Source: Dehalococcoidia bacterium (lineage in GTDB: Bacteria > Chloroflexota > Dehalococcoidia > Lucifugimonadales > UBA1127). Taken from it: 33,257 nucleotides of DNA. Numbering within the stretch: position 1 is the stretch's first letter; every line of letters starts with the position of its first letter. Position numbers and translations under genes: made by a program. The notes under the pieces are model-generated. The model ran no database searches. It saw only the letters and a program-made list of their open reading frames with translations, and was not told where the DNA came from. Shown here piece by piece: positions 18,188-26,822 of the stretch. The stretch is from positions 1 through 33,257 of the forward strand of contig JAPYRQ010000019.1 in assembly GCA_029936935.1 (NCBI GenBank). The letters run 5' to 3'.

Positions 18188-19609
18188 CTAGGACACGGGA
18201 GGTCGATGGGCGGCCCATGGCTGCGTTTCTTCCAACGCCGCTGAGACGCGAAGCACCGTAGCTTCGTCGCCAAAACGTCCCACGACGTGTAGGCCTATGG
18301 GCAGGCCAGTAGCCGTGAAGCCTGCAGGGACGCTGGCGGCGGGCTGGCCGGTCATGTTGAACAGGTAGCAGAACGGCGTGAACGCCCAGCGTGGGTCTAC
18401 TGATACGCTGTTGATGGTGTCCGGCCAACCTTCTATCGGAAACGCAGCTACGGCGGTGGTGGGCGTCAATAGGACATCGTAGGTGCTGAACAGGTCACGC
18501 ATACGACCTTTTAGTCGTTCCATCTCTCTGAGCGACCGTGACAGGTCGGCTACCGTCCAGTTAGCCGCGTCCTCCAAGAACGTGCGCATGCTGGGCATTA
18601 GTTCATCGGCGTGGGCGTCCAGCATCCAACCCAGGCTTGCTGAGTAATCACTGATGAAGATGGTGCGGAAGGACTCTCTGAGCAACATGCCGTCCAGTGC
18701 CACGTCAGGCTCTTCCACAATGGCACCCATATCTGAGAACCGTTTGGCTGCGGCCTCGACCGCGGCCCGCACTTCAGGCTCGACGGGCATCCCGCCAAGG
18801 TTGGGGACCAAGGCCATTTTGATACCCTTCACGCCACCGTTTAAGGCAGCCTGGAAGTCTGGCGGTTCTTCCAAGATGGACATGGGGTTCTCCGGGTTCG
18901 GTGCGGCCATAGCGTCCAGGAGGAAAGCGGCATCGCGGACAGTTCTGGCCAGAGGCCCGGTCTGGCCGAAGACGTTCCACCCTCCAGCACCGTTGTAGCT
19001 GCTTGGCACCCGGCCCCGGGTTGGTTTTATCCCGTAAACACCGCAGAAACCGGCGGGCATTCGGATGGAGCCCCCACCGTCGCTGCCTTGCGCTATCGAT
19101 GAGAGACCGGAGGCCACCGATACGGCTGCACCACCGCTGGAACCCCCGGGAGTTCGAGTGATGTCCCACGGGTTACGACATGGCTCTCCCAGCAGGTTCT
19201 CCGTAGTGCCGCGGTGGCCGAACTCCGGGGTGTTAGTCTTGCCGGTGATTATGGCCCCGGCGGCACGGATCCTGGCCACCACAAGGTCGTCGGCATCCGG
19301 CACATCGTCCTTGAAAATGAGCGAGCCTCTGGTCGTTCGGATACCTGCCGTGCGATTCAGGTCTTTGATAGGGACAGGTATGCCGTGGAGGGCACCAAGC
19401 GCATCGCCTTTGATGACCTGTTGCTCTGCTAGTTTGGCGGTAGCAAGGGCTTCATCGCTGCACACAGTCAGGAATGCGTTCAGCTGGGGGTTCAGCGTTT
19501 CAATCCTGCGCAGGGACATTTCAACCAACTCGACGGGAGAGAGCTTCCGCTCTCCTATCCACTGCCGGAGTTGCCAGGCTGGAGTAAACGCGAGCTCTAT
19601 ATCGTCCAT
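18188..19609 (-). CDS. Amidase signature family protein (GatA-like amidohydrolase)
   Basis: A 473-residue member of the amidase signature family, which hydrolyses amide bonds with a Ser-cisSer-Lys triad. Lys82 (GIPVPIKDL), the Ser157/Ser158 pair (TPGGSSGGA) and the nucleophile Ser181 (GSDGGGSIRMPAG) are all in place. The C-terminal NMTGQPAASVPAGFTATGLPIGLHVVG is also canonical. It could be mistaken for GatA, but no gatB or gatC is adjacent and the end contains a free-standing amidase pattern, so a catabolic or detoxifying amidase is more likely. The ATG follows an excellent GAGGAGGGA. The substrate is not predictable. Confidence 0.88.
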   Translation of the reverse strand: MDDIELAFTPAWQLRQWIGERKLSPVELVEMSLRRIETLNPQLNAFLTVCSDEALATAKLAEQQVIKGDALGALHGIPVPIKDLNRTAGIRTTRGSLIFKDDVPDADDLVVARIRAAGAIITGKTNTPEFGHRGTTENLLGEPCRNPWDITRTPGGSSGGAAVSVASGLSSIAQGSDGGGSIRMPAGFCGVYGIKPTRGRVPSSYNGAGGWNVFGQTGPLARTVRDAAFLLDAMAAPNPENPMSILEEPPDFQAALNGGVKGIKMALVPNLGGMPVEPEVRAAVEAAAKRFSDMGAIVEEPDVALDGMLLRESFRTIFISDYSASLGWMLDAHADELMPSMRTFLEDAANWTVADLSRSLREMERLKGRMRDLFSTYDVLLTPTTAVAAFPIEGWPDTINSVSVDPRWAFTPFCYLFNMTGQPAASVPAGFTATGLPIGLHVVGRFGDEATVLRVSAALEETQPWAAHRPPVS

Positions 19610-19682
19610 TGTCCCTCCTCAGAGACTACCAGGGTAGGGTAAAACGTATCTGAGGGCAACGTTAAAGAGCGTGCCTAATTCA

Positions 19683-19711
19683 TTGACCGCAAACCTTGGC
19701 TCCAGTAAAAT
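19683..19711 (+). promoter_or_regulatory. Sigma70-type promoter of folC-fabF
   Basis: TTGACC (19683-19688) and TAAAAT (19706-19711) with exactly 17 bases between them. Transcription would start near 19718, about 90 bases before the folC TTG. The rest of the 201-base divergent region (19610-19810) between amidase and folC shows no clear minus-strand promoter. Confidence 0.68.
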
Positions 19712-19810
19712 GAACCTGCCTCGAATGGGGCGCACACGGCCATGATTTCCCCTGTCTGCCCCCGGATTGCCTGCATAGCTGCCGGAGTCAGGAAGTACTG
19801 AGGAGTACCG

Positions 19811-21190
19811 TTGGATTACACAAGCGCCCTTCACCACGTATTAAGCCTTGCTGACCTTGAGCGAATGACTGATCCTCCAGGGAAACGGCCTCGCTATGAC
19901 CTGTCGCGTATGGCGATGTTCATGGATCACCTGGGGAACCCTCAGCGAGGCGTCAAAACGGTTCATGTGACGGGCACAAAAGGCAAAGGCAGCACTTCTG
20001 CCATGATCTCCTCTATCCTCACCGGTTGTGGATTCAATGTAGGTCTGTACACATCGCCACATCTGCACACCATGCGGGAGCGGATACAGGTGGACGGAAG
20101 CCCACTCAGCGAAGAGTCATTTGCCGAGGCTGTGGCCAGTGTATGGACATCTGTGGATGCTCTGGCCGCCGGCGACGCTCCGGAACACGTGACGACGTTT
20201 GAGGTGCTGACGGCGATGGCCTTCATGGCATTCGCCGAGCGCAAGGTTGACTTCCAGGTGCTGGAGGTCGGGATGGGCGGCACTCTGGACGCCACAAACC
20301 TTGTCGAGGACCCAATGGTCTGCGTCATCACGTCGGTCAGCCTCGACCACACAGCAATCCTTGGCAACACTGTCGAGGAGATAGCCAGAGACAAAGCAGG
20401 CATCATCAAACCCGGCGCAACTGTGATAACGGCGCCGCAAACGCCCAATGTCATCACCATTCTGGAGGAGGCCTGCCTCAGGGTGGGTGCGACTCTGGTA
20501 AACGTTGCGAAGGACTATACCTGGCAGGGAGGCACCTGGGACCTGAAGTGTCAGGAGCTTGAGGTGAACGGCCCCTCCGGGACATGGCAAGGAAAGCTGC
20601 CTCTGTTAGGGGAGCATCAGTTAGAGAATGCAGTCTGCGCCATTGCTGCCGTTGAGACCTTGGCTGAACGTGGCGTGGTTGCCCCTCACCAGGAAGCGCT
20701 AAACGGGCTGATGCAGGTCACCTGGCCCGGGAGGCTTGAAGTTCTCCAAGAGAGCCCACTGGTAGTAGTGGACGGTGCACACAACCCGTATTCAACACAA
20801 CAACTCGTTCTGGCGGTGCAGCGTCATTTCCCGATTGAACGGTGCATTGTGCTCTTCGGAGCCTCGCAAGGGCATGATCTTACGGGTATCGTGGCCGCTT
20901 TAGCGGAGTTGGCTCCGGCAGAGGTGATCGCGACCACATCTAGGCACCCCCGATCAGTGCCGATGGATCATTTGATGCAGGAGTTCCAGGACGTTGGAAT
21001 GTCTGTACACTGGGGTGGAACGGTCAGCGAAGGACTGCAACAGGCTTTGGAAATAGCAGGCCCTGGCGACCTTGTCCTGGCGACGGGATCGTTGTTCACG
21101 GCAGTTGAGGTCAGAGAGAAATTATTGGAGATACCCGCTGAAGAGTATCCCGAGTTGCAAGCGATCAGATTTTCTTCAAAGGTGAGGTAG
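19811..21190 (+). CDS. folC: Folylpolyglutamate synthase / dihydrofolate synthase
   Basis: Adds glutamate to dihydropteroate and/or folates using ATP. It is 459 residues, in the Mur ligase-like superfamily. The P-loop VTGTKGKGSTSAM starts at residue 54, followed by GLYTSPHLHTMRERI. The middle domain shows EVGMGGTLDATN, and DHTAILGNTVEEIARDKAGIIKPG is diagnostic. The C-terminal domain begins at the conserved WPGRLEVL and includes VDGAHNPYS. The TTG start has AGGAG five bases upstream. fabF begins four bases after the stop, so the two genes are coupled. Confidence 0.95.
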   Translation: MDYTSALHHVLSLADLERMTDPPGKRPRYDLSRMAMFMDHLGNPQRGVKTVHVTGTKGKGSTSAMISSILTGCGFNVGLYTSPHLHTMRERIQVDGSPLSEESFAEAVASVWTSVDALAAGDAPEHVTTFEVLTAMAFMAFAERKVDFQVLEVGMGGTLDATNLVEDPMVCVITSVSLDHTAILGNTVEEIARDKAGIIKPGATVITAPQTPNVITILEEACLRVGATLVNVAKDYTWQGGTWDLKCQELEVNGPSGTWQGKLPLLGEHQLENAVCAIAAVETLAERGVVAPHQEALNGLMQVTWPGRLEVLQESPLVVVDGAHNPYSTQQLVLAVQRHFPIERCIVLFGASQGHDLTGIVAALAELAPAEVIATTSRHPRSVPMDHLMQEFQDVGMSVHWGGTVSEGLQQALEIAGPGDLVLATGSLFTAVEVREKLLEIPAEEYPELQAIRFSSKVR

Positions 21191-21194
21191 GCTC

Positions 21195-22442
21195 GTGACT
21201 GAACGGAAGCGTGTAGTCGTTACTGGTATGGGAGCAATGACTCCCCTTGGTGAGACCGTGGATGAGTATTGGTCAAACCTTATTCAAGGAAAGTCCGGCA
21301 TCGGCCCTATGACCCAGGCAGACCCTACTGGGTTCCCTACCACCATTGCCGGCGAGGTTCGGAGTTTTGATCCCGTAACCTACATAGACGCCAAGGAAGC
21401 CCGCAGGATGGCGCGGTTTGCACAATTCAGTGTAGCGGCATCATTACGGGCAGCAGAGAGCGCGGGCCTGAATGCCTCGAACATGATTCCAGAGGAGTCA
21501 GGCGTTGTGCTGGGCAATGGCAATGGCGGTTTGCCCACAACCGAGGAACAGGCGCATGTCTTGTTTGAACGCGGTGGGATGAAGGAATCGCCCTTTTTCA
21601 TCCCGATGATCCTTCCCAACATGGCTGCGGCACAGATCAGTCGTATCCTAGGGCTCAAGGGCTACTCCAACACGGTCATCACCGCCTGCGCGGCTGGGAC
21701 ACAAGGGATTGGCGAAGGCGCAGAAGTGATACGCAGGGGCGCTGCCAAGGTGGTGTTTGCCGGCGGCACGGAGGCCGGGATATGCCAACTCTCTTTGGGG
21801 GGCTTCAGTGTCATGAGGGCCCTCTCAACCAACAACGATGACCCTACCAAAGCCAGTAGGCCCTTTGAGGCGAACCGCGATGGGTTTGTACCCGGTGAGG
21901 GTGCGGGAATCCTGGTTCTTGAGGAGATGGAGCATGCTATCAGTCGAGGCGCAAATATCCTCGCGGAGATCGTGGGATACGGGGTGTCTTCAGATGCGTT
22001 TCACCCGGTGCACCCGGACGAAAATGGCGAGGGCGCTGCCCGTGCCATGCAATGGGCTATTGCCGATGCCGGACTTGCACCAAAGGACATCGATTACATC
22101 AACGCTCATGGCACGTCGACGCCGGTCAACGACGCGATTGAGACGCTTGCCATCAAGCTGGTGTTCGGCGATGGCGCGTACCACGTGCCGATAAGCTCTA
22201 CGAAATCGATGATCGGCCATGCAATGGGCGGGTCAGGGGGCGTAGAGGCTGTTGTGGCGGTGAAGACCATCCAAACAGGCATTATCCACCCCACAATCAA
22301 CTATGAGGTGTCGGATCCTGCTTGCGACCTGGACTACGTGCCCAACGAGGCAAGGAAAAAGGATGTAAGCACAGTCCTATCCAACAGCTTTGGGTTTGGT
22401 GGACAGAATGCATGCCTTGTCATCCGTAGGTTTGAGGAATAG
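21195..22442 (+). CDS. fabF: Beta-ketoacyl-ACP synthase II
   Basis: Condensing enzyme of type II fatty-acid elongation, 415 residues. The Cys-His-His triad is Cys165 (ITACAAGTQ), His305 (NAHGTSTPVND) and His342 (SMIGHAMGGSGG), with Lys337 in STKSMIGH. The C-terminal NSFGFGGQNACLVI is canonical. The N terminus RVVVTGMGAMTPLG fits KAS II. The start is a GTG with AGGTAGG upstream. No acp or other fab gene is adjacent, unlike most fab clusters. Its TAG stop abuts the stop codon of the minus-strand gene that follows. Confidence 0.95.
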   Translation: MTERKRVVVTGMGAMTPLGETVDEYWSNLIQGKSGIGPMTQADPTGFPTTIAGEVRSFDPVTYIDAKEARRMARFAQFSVAASLRAAESAGLNASNMIPEESGVVLGNGNGGLPTTEEQAHVLFERGGMKESPFFIPMILPNMAAAQISRILGLKGYSNTVITACAAGTQGIGEGAEVIRRGAAKVVFAGGTEAGICQLSLGGFSVMRALSTNNDDPTKASRPFEANRDGFVPGEGAGILVLEEMEHAISRGANILAEIVGYGVSSDAFHPVHPDENGEGAARAMQWAIADAGLAPKDIDYINAHGTSTPVNDAIETLAIKLVFGDGAYHVPISSTKSMIGHAMGGSGGVEAVVAVKTIQTGIIHPTINYEVSDPACDLDYVPNEARKKDVSTVLSNSFGFGGQNACLVIRRFEE

Positions 22443-22691
22443 CTAAGACGGGGCGGACAAACCTACCGGTAGCATGCTGCTGAACTGTGTGTCCACGGCC
22501 ATTGTATGACTGCAAGTCTGGTGGCTTGCGTAGAATGCACACTCACAATGCCAACGACCGTTGTCAAAGGTTAGTGCATGATCGGAGTGGTCTCCGTGGA
22601 ACAGGACGGTGAACTTGAGGAGTATCACCCTGCTGTGGTCTTGAGCGTACCACTTGGCTTTCTCAATCTTGCCGATCAATCCGGAGTCCAT
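22443..22691 (-). CDS. Small stand-alone SWIM zinc-finger protein
   Basis: An 82-residue protein of unknown function. Residues 48-62 carry the SWIM pattern C-x-C-x8-C-x-H (Cys49, Cys51, Cys60, His62), preceded by a small beta-hairpin (ALTFDNGRWHC) as in known SWIM domains. SWIM fingers usually bind DNA or protein within larger proteins such as SWI2/SNF2 ATPases and MuDR transposases. Here the domain is nearly the whole protein. The N-terminal ~45 residues look like an additional beta-rich cap. The ATG follows a near-perfect AAGGAGG, so it is likely real despite its size. It converges on fabF with no bases between the two stop codons. Confidence 0.8.
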   Translation of the reverse strand: MDSGLIGKIEKAKWYAQDHSRVILLKFTVLFHGDHSDHALTFDNGRWHCECAFYASHQTCSHTMAVDTQFSSMLPVGLSAPS

Positions 22692-22803
22692 TCTGTCCTC
22701 CTTGCGATGCAGCTTTTCCCACCAGCAGCATTCTAGTTCTGTAAGGGGATGTGATCAACGATTTGTAAGGCAATCTTTGCCCGTATTGTATAAATAATCA
22801 CTC

Positions 22804-22833
22804 TTGACAAACCACTATAAAGAACGGTACTGT
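22804..22833 (+). promoter_or_regulatory. Candidate pyrG promoter
   Basis: TTGACA at 22804-22809 and TACTGT at 22828-22833, 18 bases apart; the -35 is perfect and the -10 is weak. On the other strand TTGTCA (22810-22805) overlaps the same bases and is followed 14 bases later by TACAAT (22790-22785), a possible short-spaced promoter for the SWIM gene. The two -35 boxes therefore overlap. Confidence 0.45.
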
Positions 22834-22987
22834 GGCGTTGATGTTAGGTAGGTATACACCTACTGTCCTTCGTACCCAGACACACGGGTCAAGGAGTTCC
22901 CTTCCAAGAAATTTGTTTGCACCAATTCAGTGTGTTATTGGCTGCTGTCACAACCCACCCTCTGATTAGGAAAAGCGACTGCCTTTT
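22834..22987 (+). other. pyrG leader with two hairpins
   Basis: The presumed leader has a perfect six-base hairpin near its 5' end (22848-22853 with 22858-22863, ATAC loop). A second hairpin lies directly before the start codon (AAAAG 22971-22975 with CTTTT 22983-22987). The only ribosome-site-like sequence, AGGA at 22968-22971, lies 16 bases from the ATG, and the second hairpin would bring it closer. No riboswitch class was recognised. Confidence 0.4.
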
Positions 22988-24649
22988 ATGACAAAATACA
23001 TCTTTGTGACCGGTGGAGTAGTAAGTTCCGTAGGGAAAGGTATCAGTGTCGCTTCCATCGCTCGCATCCTGAAGAGCTGCGGCCTCACGGTCTCAGTACA
23101 GAAGCTTGACCCTTACCTCAACGTTGACCCCGGCACCATGTCCCCCTACCAACACGGTGAAGTGTTTGTCACCAAGGACGGCTGCGAAACGGACATGGAC
23201 CTTGGCCACTACGAACGCTTCACTGACCTTGAACTCACCCGATCATCGAACATCACTGCAGGTCAGGTGTACAGCGCGGTCATCGCCAAAGAGCGACAGG
23301 GCGCGTACCTGGGCGGCACCATACAGACGGTCCCCCACGTGACCAACGTCATTAAGGATGCCATTAAGCGACTGGCTGAAGAGACGAACCCGGATGTGGT
23401 GGTTGTGGAGGTCGGCGGGACGGTTGGCGACATTGAGGGGCTCCCGTTCCTGGAAGCAATACGGCAGATGCCCAACGATGTAGGGCGAGAGAACGTCTAC
23501 TACATCCACGTGACGCTCCTGCCGCACATCTCAGCTACCGGCGAATTGAAGACCAAGCCCACGCAGCACAGCGTGAAAGAGCTGCGGAGCATCGGGATTC
23601 AGCCGGACTGCATCATCTGTAGAAGCGATTTCCCGGTGGCAGACGACATCAAGGGAAAGATTGCACTGTTCTGTGACGTGAAGGTGGAAGCAGTCATCCC
23701 GCTTCCTACCGTGGATACGATCTACGAGGTCCCCCTGATCCTCCAGGAGGCGGGTTTGTCCAAGCTGCTTGGAGAGAAACTGGGACTTGGGGTACTGGCT
23801 CCCGACCTCACGGACTGGGAGAGCATCGTCGAGAAGATAAAAGAACCCCATGAGCCACTGCCGGTAGCTATTGTGGGGAAGTATGCCACCCTGCCAGAGG
23901 CCTATATATCGGTGAAAGAAGCCCTGCTTCATGCGGGAGTGTCCCATGAGCGGGATATCCAGGTAACTTGGATACCTTCAGAGGACATTGAACGTGATGG
24001 CGCGGAATACTATTTGAAGAACACTTGTGGCATTGTTGTCCCGGGAGGGTTTGGCGCCCGGGGTGTGGAAGGCATGATAGAGGCCGCACGTTACGCACGG
24101 GTGAATAAGGTCCCTTACCTGGGTCTCTGCCTGGGGATGCAGCTTATGGTTGTAGAGGCCGCTCAGAGTGAAGCCGGCTTACCTAAAGCCAATTCCACGG
24201 AGTTTGACCCGGAAACCCCGGACCCTGTCATAGACCTGATGTCAGATCAACGTGAAGTGACCGAGATGGGCGGGACGATGCGACTTGGCGTCTATCCTTG
24301 CACCGTTGTCGCAGGTACCCGTGCATCTCAGGCGTATGGCGAAGACGTGGTAGGTGAACGGCACCGGCATCGCTTCGAGTTGAACAATGCATATCGGGAG
24401 ACCCTGGAAGACGCGGGTATACGGTTCAGCGGTTTATCCCCTGACAACCAGTTGGTAGAGATTGCAGAGGTTGTGGATCACCCGTTCATGGTTGGGACGC
24501 AGTTCCATCCGGAGTTCCGGTCTCGACCAAATCGGCCACACCCGTTGTTTAAGGACTTTGTGGGAGCTGCCCAGCACGTGGTACGAGAGGGCATGCAGAC
24601 CCCATTGCAATTGGACGGCGTTGAGATTGCCGGAGAGTCCAAATCTTGA
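22988..24649 (+). CDS. pyrG: CTP synthase (glutamine hydrolysing)
   Basis: Makes CTP from UTP, ATP and glutamine. It is 553 residues, a normal length. The synthase domain (1-~265) opens with [23 protein letters not shown] and has the [22 protein letters not shown] region and [10 protein letters not shown]. The glutamine amidotransferase domain (~290-545) has the triad Cys381 (LGLCLGMQ), His507 and Glu509 (QFHPEF). The family's conserved N terminus fixes the ATG at 22988 despite the poor ribosome site. rho follows on the same strand after 282 bases. Confidence 0.97.
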   Translation: MTKYIFVTGGVVSSVGKGISVASIARILKSCGLTVSVQKLDPYLNVDPGTMSPYQHGEVFVTKDGCETDMDLGHYERFTDLELTRSSNITAGQVYSAVIAKERQGAYLGGTIQTVPHVTNVIKDAIKRLAEETNPDVVVVEVGGTVGDIEGLPFLEAIRQMPNDVGRENVYYIHVTLLPHISATGELKTKPTQHSVKELRSIGIQPDCIICRSDFPVADDIKGKIALFCDVKVEAVIPLPTVDTIYEVPLILQEAGLSKLLGEKLGLGVLAPDLTDWESIVEKIKEPHEPLPVAIVGKYATLPEAYISVKEALLHAGVSHERDIQVTWIPSEDIERDGAEYYLKNTCGIVVPGGFGARGVEGMIEAARYARVNKVPYLGLCLGMQLMVVEAAQSEAGLPKANSTEFDPETPDPVIDLMSDQREVTEMGGTMRLGVYPCTVVAGTRASQAYGEDVVGERHRHRFELNNAYRETLEDAGIRFSGLSPDNQLVEIAEVVDHPFMVGTQFHPEFRSRPNRPHPLFKDFVGAAQHVVREGMQTPLQLDGVEIAGESKS

Positions 24650-24931
24650 AAAATAGACAGGAAGCTTGAATAATGTGAGATAATAGACAGAGTGGTGTTC
24701 TAGTTCCCCGGATTTTCCCTCCAATCGGCTATTCAAACTGCCAGGCCTCAGAACAATTCCAACCATCCCAACACACGCGCTATTCCCTACTAACCTCTGA
24801 GGCAGCAACCACCACTCACGTACATCTCTAAATGACAAATACTTCTCCTGGCCGCTCATGGTACGAAAGCCAGTGGACAATCAATACCCTAACTTCAGAA
24901 AAACTACATAGGACAAGTTCCAAGGAGAATC
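24650..24931 (+). promoter_or_regulatory. rho leader with C-rich, G-poor (rut-like) segment
   Basis: The 282 bases between pyrG and rho hold no gene. Within 24751-24850 I count 37 C and 10 G, with few stable hairpins and many pyrimidine-rich CC/TC steps. That is the composition expected of a Rho utilisation (rut) site, whereas the flanking coding regions are balanced in G and C. Rho is known to autoregulate by terminating in its own leader in several bacteria, so this is a candidate attenuator. AAGGAG precedes the rho ATG. No consensus promoter is obvious. Confidence 0.45.
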
Positions 24932-26215
24932 ATGCAAGAGACCGCAATGAGTATGGCGCAGCTGGAAGCAAAGACCAAAGAGGAATTGCTTGCGCTGTCT
25001 ACAGAGATGGGCATAGAGAACGGAGCCCAAAGGCGGGAGGAGATTGTCTTCCACCTGCTAGAGGCTTACGCGAAGCAGCAGGGATACGTCCTGGCTACCG
25101 GTCTACTGGAGATCGTAGGCGATGGATACGGCTTCCTGAGGCAGCAGGGCTTGAGGGCAGGTCCCGGTGATGTGTATATATCGCAATCGCAGATCAGGCG
25201 CTTCGCGCTACGTACTGGCGATCAAGTGACTGGCCAGGTACGACCACCCAAAGAAGGCGAGCGGTACTTCGGGCTGATTCGAGTCGAGGCTGTGAACGGC
25301 GGCGACCCGGAAGCCACGCGCACGCGAGCGCACTTCGATAATCTGACTCCCATCTACCCGACCGAACAACTCATTCTGGAGTCGAAGCCAACCAACCTGA
25401 CGCAACGATTGATCGACCTGGTCGCGCCGATTGGGAAGGGCCAGCGCGGACTGATTGTGTCACCACCGAAGGCAGGCAAGACGTTCCTGCTAAAAGACAT
25501 CGCTAATGGGATTTCAGAGAACCATCCAGAAGTGTTCCTGATGATCGTGCTCGCGGGCGAGAGGCCGGAAGAGGTCACAGACCTGCGACGCTCCATCAAC
25601 GGAGAGGTGTACGCATCGACCTTTGATGAACCGGTGGAGGATCACTGCCGGACGGCGGAGGTCTCTTTGGAGCGAGCCAAACGACTGGTTGAGAGCGGTA
25701 AGCACGTTGTTGTCCTGCTGGACAGCCTTACGCGCCTGGTGCGGGCGTACAACTTAGCGGTGCCATCTACAGGCCGTACGCTCTCCGGTGGTATTGATAC
25801 AAGCGCCCTGTATCCTCCCAAGCGTTTCTTCGGCGCTGCCAGAAACACGGAGGAAGGCGGAAGCCTGACAATCGTTGCCACATGCCTGGTTGATACCGGT
25901 AGTCGAATGGATGAAGTGATCTATGAGGAGTTCAAGGGCACAGGCAACAGCGAGATTGTCCTGGACCGCAGGCTCTCCGAGAAGCGCATCTACCCGGCAA
26001 TCGACATCCACCGTAGCGGCACGCGTAGAGACGAGCTGCTTCTGAGTGAGGACGCGTTGAAGCAAGTCATGTTGCTGCGTAGGATGATCTCCATGATCAC
26101 TACCACTGGCGGCATGGATGCCAATGACGCAACTGAGCGCGTGCTGGAACGGCTGGCCAAGGCGAAGACCAACGTGGAGTTCCTGGCCAACCTCAGCAAG
26201 GAAATGGCGCGATAG
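24932..26215 (+). CDS. rho: Transcription termination factor Rho
   Basis: Hexameric RNA-dependent ATPase that ends transcription. It is 427 residues. The Rho N-terminal helical domain is at ~8-48 ([18 protein letters not shown]), and the cold-shock RNA-binding domain at ~50-125 ([33 protein letters not shown]). The ATPase domain has Walker A SPPKAGKT at 177-184, [11 protein letters not shown] as the Walker B segment, and the R-loop region [19 protein letters not shown] (with a preceding K). There is no large insertion, unlike actinobacterial Rho. The ATG at 24932 follows AAGGAG; a second ATG at 24947 is possible but less well placed. Confidence 0.96.
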   Translation: MQETAMSMAQLEAKTKEELLALSTEMGIENGAQRREEIVFHLLEAYAKQQGYVLATGLLEIVGDGYGFLRQQGLRAGPGDVYISQSQIRRFALRTGDQVTGQVRPPKEGERYFGLIRVEAVNGGDPEATRTRAHFDNLTPIYPTEQLILESKPTNLTQRLIDLVAPIGKGQRGLIVSPPKAGKTFLLKDIANGISENHPEVFLMIVLAGERPEEVTDLRRSINGEVYASTFDEPVEDHCRTAEVSLERAKRLVESGKHVVVLLDSLTRLVRAYNLAVPSTGRTLSGGIDTSALYPPKRFFGAARNTEEGGSLTIVATCLVDTGSRMDEVIYEEFKGTGNSEIVLDRRLSEKRIYPAIDIHRSGTRRDELLLSEDALKQVMLLRRMISMITTTGGMDANDATERVLERLAKAKTNVEFLANLSKEMAR

Positions 26216-26264
26216 CTAGTAGGATCTGGTAGTTATCGCCTGTATACCCCCTTTAAGGCCATGA

Positions 26265-26296
26265 AACGCGGCGTGTTAATCACGCCGCGTTCTTTT
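26265..26296 (+). terminator. Intrinsic terminator after rho
   Basis: A perfect 11-base stem (26265-26275 with 26281-26291), TTAAT loop, then CTTTTG. It lies 49 bases after the rho stop. The right arm runs into the T-rich tail. The A-rich side on the left is too short for strong bidirectional action. Confidence 0.82.
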
Positions 26297-26354
26297 GTGG
26301 GTTCCATAGCAACGCCACTCCATTGAAACTCATCCTCATCCCTAGCTAATTCCC

Positions 26355-26383
26355 TTGACAGCTATAACTGTATTTAGTAAAGT
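26355..26383 (+). promoter_or_regulatory. Promoter of the surface-protein gene
   Basis: TTGACA (26355-26360) and TAAAGT (26378-26383) with exactly 17 bases between them. It lies after the rho terminator, so it opens a new transcription unit. The start point would be near 26390, giving an untranslated leader of about 430 bases before the GTG at 26823. Confidence 0.6.
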
Positions 26384-26389
26384 CTCTTC

Positions 26390-26822
26390 GGCTACATGTG
26401 TCTTAGGTAATCCTGTGTGTATGGGATTACAAACAGGTTCAGCAATTCCCTGAAATTGGTCAGGAAATGATGGAACCATTGCAGAGGGCGCATCGTTATA
26501 AGCCATGTGGAGCCCTACGGCGCTGCTTGTTTTCTATGAGTAGTTCCCTAGGAAAAAAACTCCCAAAGGGATGGTTACATAGTGAGAAACCTGATACATA
26601 ACGCTTCAGCGGGTAGGGCCGATAAGCCTGTTGCGCTGCCGAAAGGAGGGGACCGCCCGTCCGAGATGTCCAGGTATATGAAATCCTGGGCTGCACGGTG
26701 CGGAGTTCGGTCGAGAGCAGGCCCGTAAGGAGCGATGGGAGCTGCCGCTAAGGATGCTTCCGGGTAAAAGACGTTTTAAGGACTTTCTGGAAAACCCCGT
26801 TACAAAATATATGGAGGACATA
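26390..26822 (+). other. Long structured leader RNA of the surface-protein gene
   Basis: About 430 bases without a credible gene. Visible hairpins are: GTAATCC/GGATTAC (26407-26413, 26424-26430); an alternative CCTGT/ACAGG pairing that overlaps it (26412-26416, 26433-26437); CAGCG/CGCTG with an inner AGG/CCT (26607-26611, 26634-26638); GGAC/GTCC (26650-26653, 26659-26662); CCAGG/CCTGG (26670-26674, 26685-26689); and GGGCTGC/GCAGGCCC (26688-26694, 26717-26724). The dense series of stems in 26600-26770 resembles an ordered RNA, but I could not match it to a known riboswitch or ncRNA. A ten-codon ORF at 26736-26768 has an ill-spaced ribosome site. Confidence 0.45.

Noticed and set aside
18188-19609. 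Assignment of the amidase as GatA of the tRNA amidotransferase
   Set aside because: No gatB or gatC is adjacent, and the overall pattern also fits free-standing amidases; it is kept as an amidase-signature protein.
19065-19637. 190-codon plus-strand frame opposite the amidase
   Set aside because: The amidase has its full catalytic set and a strong ribosome site; this frame has neither motifs nor a start signal.
26736-26768. Leader peptide of ten codons (MGAAAKDASG) before the surface-protein gene
   Set aside because: AAGGAG ends only two bases before the ATG, too close for efficient initiation, and the peptide has no regulatory-looking codon run.
26600-26770. Cyclic-di-GMP, cyclic-di-AMP or guanidine riboswitch in the surface-protein leader
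   Set aside because: Short resemblances (GCCGAAAGG, GGTCGAGAG) occur, but the diagnostic conserved cores of these classes are missing. It is left as an unassigned structured RNA.
26754-26822. ATG at 26754 as start of the surface protein
   Set aside because: It has no spaced ribosome site and would place 23 charged residues ahead of a complete signal peptide; the GTG at 26823 fits better.
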